A stretch of 35,793 nt of DNA, from contig DIVU01000116.1 of NCBI GenBank assembly GCA_002423365.1, positions 1 through 35,793 of the forward strand. Direction: 5' to 3'. Under the pieces are notes generated by a model. That model was not told where the DNA came from, did no database searches, and worked only from the letters and a program-made list of their open reading frames with translations. Shown one piece after another: positions 31,136 to 35,793 of this stretch. Source of the stretch: Desulfuromonadaceae bacterium UBA6124. Its GTDB lineage: Bacteria > Desulfobacterota > Desulfuromonadia > Desulfuromonadales > Trichloromonadaceae. Position 1 is the first letter of the stretch. Every line of letters starts with the position of its first letter. Position numbers and translations under genes: made by a program.

Positions 31136-32721
31136 AATGCCGCCACGACCCCGTCGCCGCGGGGGTCGGCGGCGCCCTCCAGCAGCCCCGAGGGGTGCCG
31201 GGCGATGGCGCCGGCGTGGCCCATCACGTCGGTGAAGTCGGCCACCGGCTCCACGTCGTGCCCGGCCTGACGGAGGGCCCGCACCACGGCCGGGTCCACC
31301 CGCCCCTCGATCTTCAGGTTGGTGCTGGTGGCCCCCCACGTCCGCCCCAGCAGGAAGCGCGGAGCGGTGACGGCCGCCTGCAGCTCCTGGCCGAACAGGA
31401 CGTGGCGGGCGAAGAGGGCGGCCTGGGTCTGCGGCTGGCCTTCCCCCCCCATGGTGCCGTAGACCATGGTTCGCCCGTCGGCGAGCCGGGCCATGGCGGG
31501 ATTCAGGGTGTGGAAGGGCTTCCGCCCTGGACGGAGCGCGTTCAAAGCGTTCTCCGCCAGGGAGAAGCTGACCCCCCGGTTCTGCCAGAGCACGCCCGTC
31601 CCGGGCAGGACCACGCCGGAGCCGAATTCCCAGTAGATGCTCTGGATCAGGCTGACGGCCCGGCCCTCGCCGTCGATCACCCCCAGCCAGACCGTGTCCC
31701 CGGCCTCCGCGGGGTGCGGCCAGGGGGCGGCGCGCTCGCGGTGCACCGCCGCTGCCATCCGGTCGAGGGCGGCGGCGGTCAGGTGGGCGGCGGGATCCTC
31801 GGTCATGTAGACCGGGTCGGTGACGATCCGGTCGCGCACCCGGAAGGCTTGCTTGACCGACTCGACGAGGCCGTGGAAGAAGGGGAACCCTTCCGCCTCG
31901 GCCACGCCGAGGCGGTCGAAGACTCCCAGGATGATGAGCGAGGCCAGGCCCTGGGTCGGCGGGGCCACGTTATAGATCGTCCCGGCGCGCAGGACCGCGG
32001 AGAGGGGGGCGGTCTCCACCGCGCGGTGGGCGCGAAGATCGGCCGCGGTCACCGGGCTGCCGAGGCGCTGGAGGTCGGCCGCACTGGCGGCGCCGATCTC
32101 GCCGCGGTAGAAGTCGTCCAGCCCGGCTTTTCCCAGGCGCTCCAGCGTGTCGGCCAGCCGGGGCTGGCGGAAGAGAGCGCCGGCGGCGGGCGGCGTTCCG
32201 CCCGGCAGGAAGACGTCGGCGAAGCCGGGGACCTCGCGTAGCTCGGCCAGCTTGGCGGCGGTGTAGCGGTGCTGGCTCACCGTCGCGGGGACCCCCTGCC
32301 GCCCGTAGTGGATCGCATCCCCCAGAAGGCGCTTCAGGGAGAGACATCCCCCCCATCGCCCGCTCACCTGCAGGGCGGCCTCCCAGCCGGAGATCGCCCC
32401 CGCCACCGTGAGGGCGGCCAGCGGCCCGCGCGACGGCATGGCCTGGTGGCCCTGGGCCCGGTACATCTCTGGGGTGGCCTGCCCGCCGGCGGATCCGCAG
32501 GCCAGGATGGAGACCGGCGGCTGCCCCGGCTCGGCGATCAGCCAGAAGTTGTCGCCGCCGATACTGTTCATGTGGGGATAGACCACGGCCACGGCGGCGG
32601 CGGCGGCCACCATGGCCTCGACGGCGTTTCCTCCCTCGCGCAGCACGGCCAGGCCCGCCTGGGCCGCCAGGTGGTGGGGGGCGACGACCATGCCTCGGGT
32701 GGCTCTCGGCGTCTGCAGCAT
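31132..32721 (-). CDS. Gamma-glutamyltransferase-family Ntn-hydrolase (YwrD/HpxW-like)
   Basis: 529 residues, no obvious signal peptide, so probably cytoplasmic. It has the GGT fold: an N-terminal GMVVAPHHLAAQAGLAVLREGGNAVEAMVAA segment, and the self-cleavage site where Thr in GDTVWLGVID becomes the new N-terminal nucleophile of the small subunit. GTMGGEGQPQTQA provides the oxyanion-side GG pair. The DTVW form, instead of the TTHY or TTH-S of glutathione-type GGTs, and the WEFGSGVVLP string point to the branch that holds B. subtilis YwrD and the oxamate amidohydrolase HpxW of Klebsiella. The glutamyl-carboxylate arginine region of classic GGTs is not obvious. Start at 32721 has AAAGGA upstream. 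The stop lies in the end of a repeat element. Family certain; oxamate or another amide as substrate is a hypothesis. Confidence 0.87.
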   Translation of the reverse strand: MLQTPRATRGMVVAPHHLAAQAGLAVLREGGNAVEAMVAAAAAVAVVYPHMNSIGGDNFWLIAEPGQPPVSILACGSAGGQATPEMYRAQGHQAMPSRGPLAALTVAGAISGWEAALQVSGRWGGCLSLKRLLGDAIHYGRQGVPATVSQHRYTAAKLAELREVPGFADVFLPGGTPPAAGALFRQPRLADTLERLGKAGLDDFYRGEIGAASAADLQRLGSPVTAADLRAHRAVETAPLSAVLRAGTIYNVAPPTQGLASLIILGVFDRLGVAEAEGFPFFHGLVESVKQAFRVRDRIVTDPVYMTEDPAAHLTAAALDRMAAAVHRERAAPWPHPAEAGDTVWLGVIDGEGRAVSLIQSIYWEFGSGVVLPGTGVLWQNRGVSFSLAENALNALRPGRKPFHTLNPAMARLADGRTMVYGTMGGEGQPQTQAALFARHVLFGQELQAAVTAPRFLLGRTWGATSTNLKIEGRVDPAVVRALRQAGHDVEPVADFTDVMGHAGAIARHPSGLLEGAADPRGDGVVAAF

Positions 32722-32800
32722 GCGGCATCCTTTCGCGAAGAATCGAGGAGCATCGGCGCTCTTTGCCCGGAGATGGCGGCGCCGAGACGCTGGTGCATGG

Positions 32801-32830
32801 AGCATCGCCGAAGGCTCGCCCGGCTGTCAA
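32801..32830 (-). promoter_or_regulatory. Promoter of the GGT-family gene
   Basis: On the - strand: TTGACA (32830-32825), 18-base spacer, GATGCT (32806-32801), about 80 bases before the ATG. It shares its -10 hexamer and spacing with the dctP candidate at 7190-7219. Confidence 0.55.
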
Positions 32831-32882
32831 GCCCGGAAATCGCCGCCGGGATCCCGGGGGGGGCTCCGCCCCGAGATTCCGG

Positions 32883-32912
32883 TTGTCAGCCCCCCCGATG
32901 CGCTTGTACGAT
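32883..32912 (+). promoter_or_regulatory. Promoter of the cyclophilin gene
   Basis: TTGTCA (32883-32888), 18-base spacer, TACGAT (32907-32912), about 58 bases before the GTG start. It is back-to-back with the GGT-family promoter, making this a divergent control region. Confidence 0.5.
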
Positions 32913-32970
32913 GCAGCGACGGTCCCGCTCCGACAGACGCGAGGCCGGGTGCGGGCAAAAGGAGGCGGAT

Positions 32971-33582
32971 GTGCGAGGACGATTCGGACGCACCGTGATG
33001 ATCGGCGCCCTGGTGCTGCTGCTGGCCGGCTGCGCAGGCGCCGGGCAGCAGGCAGGGCAACAACAGGTCGGAACGCAAAAGGAGAAAGCCGTGGAAGGAG
33101 CGCAGCCGTTGTACGCGACGCTGAAGACCAGCATGGGTCCCATCGTGATTCGCCTGTTCGAGGACAAGGTCCCGAACACGGTGGCCAACTTCGTCGGCCT
33201 GGCCGAGGGGACCAAGGAGTGGACCGACCCGCAGACGGGCCAGAAGGTGAAGCGGCCCCTCTACCGCGGGACGATCTTTCACCGGGTGATCCCCGGCTTC
33301 ATGATCCAGGGAGGGGATCCAATCGGGCGCGGGACGGGCGGTCCCGGCTACCGCTTCGCCGACGAGTTTCACAAGGATCTCCGGCACAGCAAGCCGGGGA
33401 TCCTGTCCATGGCCAACGCCGGCCCCAACACAAACGGGTCGCAGTTCTTCATCACGTACAGCCCCCAGCCACATCTCGATGGGAAGCACACGGTGTTCGG
33501 TAAGCTCGTCGCAGGGATGGATGTGCTGCTGCAGATCAAGCAGGGTGACGCGATCAAGACGATACGCATCACCGAGTCTTAG
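32971..33582 (+). CDS. Cyclophilin-type peptidyl-prolyl isomerase, lipoprotein
   Basis: 203 residues starting at a GTG with a very strong AAAAGGAGG (32957-32965) five bases upstream. The n-region RGRFGR, a hydrophobic run and lipobox LLAGC (Cys21) predict lipidation and a periplasm-facing or outer-membrane location. After a Gln-rich linker the cyclophilin domain follows (about 45-203) with FHRVIPGFMIQGGDP, the catalytic Arg within FHR, and GPNTNGSQFFIT and HLDGKHTVFG, all near-canonical. It speeds cis-trans isomerisation of proline bonds during folding of exported proteins. An insertion WTDPQTGQKVKRPLY before the first motif is common in lipoprotein cyclophilins of environmental bacteria. It is transcribed alone. 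Confidence 0.93.
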   Translation: MRGRFGRTVMIGALVLLLAGCAGAGQQAGQQQVGTQKEKAVEGAQPLYATLKTSMGPIVIRLFEDKVPNTVANFVGLAEGTKEWTDPQTGQKVKRPLYRGTIFHRVIPGFMIQGGDPIGRGTGGPGYRFADEFHKDLRHSKPGILSMANAGPNTNGSQFFITYSPQPHLDGKHTVFGKLVAGMDVLLQIKQGDAIKTIRITES

Positions 33583-33660
33583 CGATTGGACTCCGGCTCG
33601 CACGCGTCGCAAGCCACGAACGATAGGCGCCAGACGTGCGCCCAGGCGACTGCGGCGGAA

Positions 33661-33690
33661 TTGACGCTGTGAGAGGCTCCGTGGTACCTT
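33661..33690 (+). promoter_or_regulatory. Promoter of the phosphotriesterase-family gene
   Basis: TTGACG (33661-33666), 18-base spacer, TACCTT (33685-33690), about 50 bases before the ATG at 33742. A small hairpin (GGGGCG/CGCCCC, 33698-33715) lies in the leader just before the AAAGGAGG ribosome site. Confidence 0.5.
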
Positions 33691-33741
33691 CGGCTGCGGG
33701 GCGGGCCATCGCCCCACGCTACGAAAGGAGGCGTGATCACC

Positions 33742-34803
33742 ATGTCGATACCGTGGCTTATGGGCAAGGCTCAGACCGTGCAGGGACCGATCGACGGCAC
33801 TGAACTGGGCGTTACGCTCGCGCACGAGCACGTGCTGATGGACGGGAGCGCCCTTTATGCGGAGCCCTCCGCTTCGTCCGACAAGGGCAGGGCATTCAGA
33901 CCGGTCGACTGGGACGTGCTGGGATGGCTCAGGTATCACCCATTCGAGAACGTGGACAACCTGCGCCTCCTGGACGAGGACACGATGACGCAGGAGGTGA
34001 TGCAGTTCAAGGCGGCCGGTGGCCGCACGATCGTCGATCAGGGCAACAATGGCCTCGGCCGCGACGTCAACGCGCTGGCACGCATCTCGCGCATTACCGG
34101 ACTCAACATCATCATGGGGTCGGGCTACTACACCGCCAATTCGTTGAACCCGGCGGTGTTCTCCAAGACCGTTGACGAGATCGCCGGGGAGATAGTGCGT
34201 GACATCACCGAAGGCGTGGGGCTCACCGGCATCAAGTCGGGCCTCATCGGCGAGATCGGCACCTCCTGGCCCATCCACGAGTTCGAGAAGAAGTCGCTCC
34301 TCGCCGCCGTGAAGGCACAGAGGGAAACCGGAGCGCCGATCAACGTGCATCCGGGTCGCCATCCTCTCGGCCCCATCACTGCCGCGAAGATACTGCTCGA
34401 TGCTGGCGCCGATATGAGCCGCGTGGCCTTCAGCCACATCGACGGCCGCGTCCGCACCCATGAAGGCCGGATGGAACTGGCCCGCCTCGGATGCTACCTC
34501 GAGTACGATCTCTTTGGCTACGAGGGGCATTTCCCCGTCTTTGCAGGGTCGGATCCGATCGACCTCCCCAATGACACCACGAGGATCTATGAGATCCGTG
34601 ATCTCCTGGAAGCGGGCTATCTCGACCGCGTCCTCATCTCGCATGATATCGTCTGCAAGACGAAGCTCGTCCGCTACGGCGGATGGGGCTACGCCCACAT
34701 CTCGAACTACGTGGTTCCCATGATGCTCAAGCGCGGGCTCAGCCGCGAGGTGGTCGACACCATCATGATCGAGAACCCTCGCCGCTTCTTCAGCTTCGTG
34801 TAG
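33742..34803 (+). CDS. Phosphotriesterase-family metal-dependent hydrolase
   Basis: 353 residues. The metal motif HEH (28-30) opens the barrel in the usual LAHEHVLMD context; GIKSGLIGEIG (163-173) offers either Lys165, possibly carboxylated, or Glu171 as the bridging ligand; INVHPGRH and SHID provide the next histidines, and LISHDI gives the final Asp. The order is that of the phosphotriesterase/PHP/lactonase group within amidohydrolases, whose members hydrolyse lactones, phosphoesters or amide-like bonds. I chose ATG 33742, ten bases after AAAGGAGG, over the GTG at 33733 that would touch the ribosome site. It stands alone between a promoter and a strong terminator. A lactonase role is plausible but not shown. 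Confidence 0.88.
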   Translation: MSIPWLMGKAQTVQGPIDGTELGVTLAHEHVLMDGSALYAEPSASSDKGRAFRPVDWDVLGWLRYHPFENVDNLRLLDEDTMTQEVMQFKAAGGRTIVDQGNNGLGRDVNALARISRITGLNIIMGSGYYTANSLNPAVFSKTVDEIAGEIVRDITEGVGLTGIKSGLIGEIGTSWPIHEFEKKSLLAAVKAQRETGAPINVHPGRHPLGPITAAKILLDAGADMSRVAFSHIDGRVRTHEGRMELARLGCYLEYDLFGYEGHFPVFAGSDPIDLPNDTTRIYEIRDLLEAGYLDRVLISHDIVCKTKLVRYGGWGYAHISNYVVPMMLKRGLSREVVDTIMIENPRRFFSFV

Positions 34804-34817
34804 AGAATCCGGCCAAC

Positions 34818-34854
34818 GACGGAGAGGCTTCAGCTCGGATGAAGTCTCTCCGTC
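34818..34854 (+). terminator. Stem-loop terminator after the phosphotriesterase-family gene
   Basis: Arms 34818-34832 and 34840-34854 pair over 15 bases with one wobble and a seven-base loop, starting 15 bases after the stop. Only a short T-containing tail (TCACTTT) follows. Confidence 0.6.
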
Positions 34855-34870
34855 TCACTTTGCGCCGCAG

Positions 34871-34888
34871 GGCGCACCTCGGTGCGCC
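34871..34888 (+). other. Second tight hairpin in the same gap
   Basis: GGCGCACC and GGTGCGCC form a perfect eight-base stem with only two bases between them. It lies 17 bases after the terminator stem and may reinforce termination. Confidence 0.4.
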
Positions 34889-35020
34889 TCCCGCCTATTG
34901 GTCCTGACAAATTGGTACTGGCTGCGTTTCTGCTTATGGATGCCCTGATGGTGGCGGACACCGGAACGCGAGGGCTTGTGTATACTGGAGGGCAGTCGTA
35001 ATGACCCGGGATTGCGAGGC

Positions 35021-35554
35021 ATGGAGCCGGAACCTACACGCGCCGAAAGCCGCAGCGACCAGCGAAAGGAAGAGCGCCTCGCAGCCCTCTTCGATTCATG
35101 CTACCCCCGCCTGGCCCGCTACGCGTACGCGCGCATCGGTGACCGCACTGAAGCCGAGGATGTGGCGTCGGACGTCTTCGTTCGCGCGCTCGAATCCATC
35201 GACTCATACCAGGAGCGAGGTCTGCCGATGGAGGCTTGGCTCTTCCGCATCGCCCACAACCTCGTGGTGGACCACCTTCGGCGCGCCGGACGCTTCGAGC
35301 GAGGCGATGAAGACACCGAGTCACTGCCCGATTCCCCGGACCCCGCACGGATCGCCGAGGAGCGCATCCTGATGTCACACGTGCGGTCCGCCATGCAGCG
35401 TCTCACGCCCGACCAGCGTGAGGTCGTTTCGCTGCGATTCTACGGCGGACTCAGTTCCCGTGAGGTCGCCGGTGTTCTTCACAAGAGCGATGGGGCGGTG
35501 AGGGAGATGCAGAGGGCTGCCATGGAGAAGCTGCGAAGCTTGCTCGCGCAGTGA
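35021..35554 (+). CDS. ECF-type RNA polymerase sigma factor
   Basis: 177 residues from the ATG at 35021; an in-frame TTG at 34976 is possible but would extend over the TATACT at 34981. Region sigma-2 (about 25-90) shows DRTEAEDVASDVFVRAL and the WLFRIAHNLVVDHLRR helix that melts and reads the -10. Region sigma-4 (about 120-172) has LTPDQREVVSLRFYGGLSSREVA and a helix-turn-helix for the -35. ECF factors are held by an anti-sigma or signal partner. The next gene, beginning seven bases after this stop, encodes a DUF5667-like start, a known partner arrangement for one ECF group. The ribosome site is weak (GCGAGG). Confidence 0.92.
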   Translation: MEPEPTRAESRSDQRKEERLAALFDSCYPRLARYAYARIGDRTEAEDVASDVFVRALESIDSYQERGLPMEAWLFRIAHNLVVDHLRRAGRFERGDEDTESLPDSPDPARIAEERILMSHVRSAMQRLTPDQREVVSLRFYGGLSSREVAGVLHKSDGAVREMQRAAMEKLRSLLAQ

Positions 35555-35560
35555 ACTATC

Positions 35561-35793
35561 ATGAACCTTCAGAACGAGTTTGACCGGGTGCTGGACTCCT
35601 GCCTCGACCGCATGGCGGGGGGAGAGCCTGCAGCCCGCTGCCTGGCCGACTACCCGCAGTTCGCGCAGCGGCTGGAGCCGCTGCTGCGCGTCGCCTGCAT
35701 CTCGCGTGACGCCGGCGACTTCGCGCCGTCCGCGGCCGCGATGGCCGGTGCACGCGCACGGCTGCGGCTCGCATCGGCGCGAAGAAGCCACGT
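35561..35793 (+). CDS. DUF5667-like protein, 5' part (cut by window end)
   Basis: The frame is open to the last base, giving 77 residues. It begins with EFDRVLDSCLDRMAGGEPA, then CLADYPQFAQRLEPLL and a basic ARARLRLASARR helix. That pattern (a short acidic helix, an E-x-CL-x-x-YP motif, a leucine-rich helix) is typical of proteins encoded just after ECF sigma genes and often annotated DUF5667. A membrane segment would be expected beyond the window edge, which would make it an anti-sigma-like regulator of the preceding sigma factor. Identification rests on pattern memory only. Confidence 0.65.
   Translation, partial: MNLQNEFDRVLDSCLDRMAGGEPAARCLADYPQFAQRLEPLLRVACISRDAGDFAPSAAAMAGARARLRLASARRSH

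Noticed and set aside
33698..33715. Small hairpin before the phosphotriesterase-family gene as a riboswitch
   Set aside because: Only six base pairs and no conserved aptamer-like surroundings; mentioned with the promoter but not called as a riboswitch.
1..35793. CRISPR arrays, tRNA and rRNA genes
   Set aside because: Scanned by eye; no regularly spaced repeats, no cloverleaf ending in CCA or GTTCGA-type T-loops in the gaps, no rRNA-like stretch. A covariance-model search would be more sensitive.

Overview
The window is a piece of chromosome from a Gram-negative-type bacterium. Most of it is very G+C-rich. Lipobox-bearing lipoproteins, a BamE-like protein, two sigma-54 activators, a MenA-like prenyltransferase, two TRAP transporters, a Liv-type ABC transporter and TTGACA/G-17/18-GATGCT-like promoters would fit a soil or sediment lineage such as Methylomirabilota/Rokubacteria. 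That placement is a guess from style; no marker gene here settles it. The ECF sigma factor followed by a DUF5667-like protein at the right edge is a layout I associate more with Chloroflexota or Actinomycetota.

Left part (1-4278, + strand): the 3' end of an NtrC-type sigma-54 activator, three small outer-membrane-type lipoproteins (the last two paralogous), and a second sigma-54 activator with an N-terminal sensor region I do not recognise.

Middle left (4308-16032, all - strand): reading from its promoter at 16139-16167, this run encodes a MenA/UbiA-like prenyltransferase, a CPBP/Rce1-like membrane protease, a complete branched-chain-type ABC importer (binding protein, LivH, a fused LivM-LivG, LivF), a DUF1116 protein translationally coupled to livF, a YahJ/cytosine-deaminase-like amidohydrolase, and a TRAP transporter (DctP, DctQ, DctM). 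DUF1116 plus this amidohydrolase recalls the E. coli yahF-yahJ and ylbE (allG) loci, so the set probably imports and breaks down an amide- or ureide-type nitrogen compound.

Central island (about 16.2-29.4 kb, + strand): visibly lower in G+C. On the left it is bordered by an IS4-type transposase remnant, a 19-bp tandem duplication and a palindrome; on the right by the orphan 3' end of an FAD-oxidoreductase-like gene. It holds an FCD-type GntR regulator with an 18-bp palindrome just upstream, a class III aminotransferase, three different fumarase/aspartase-superfamily lyases (two argininosuccinate-lyase-like, one aspartase-like with a key His replaced by Cys), a small cupin, an aspartoacylase/succinylglutamate-desuccinylase-like zinc hydrolase and a second TRAP transporter. 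I read this as a catabolic cassette for an imported polycarboxylic N-substituted amino acid, for example an N-(1,2-dicarboxyethyl) compound of the EDDS, iminodisuccinate or aspergillomarasmine kind, which the lyases would cleave to fumarate plus an amine. This is the best candidate in the window for an undescribed system; the substrate is inferred.

Right part (29.6-35.8 kb): G+C-rich again. It holds a LarA-type nickel-pincer racemase (-) with a 26-bp near-palindrome before its start, a hairpin repeat element, a GGT-family Ntn-hydrolase (-), a lipoprotein cyclophilin (+), a phosphotriesterase-family hydrolase (+), and an ECF sigma factor followed by a truncated DUF5667-like protein. I saw no tRNA, rRNA or CRISPR array.
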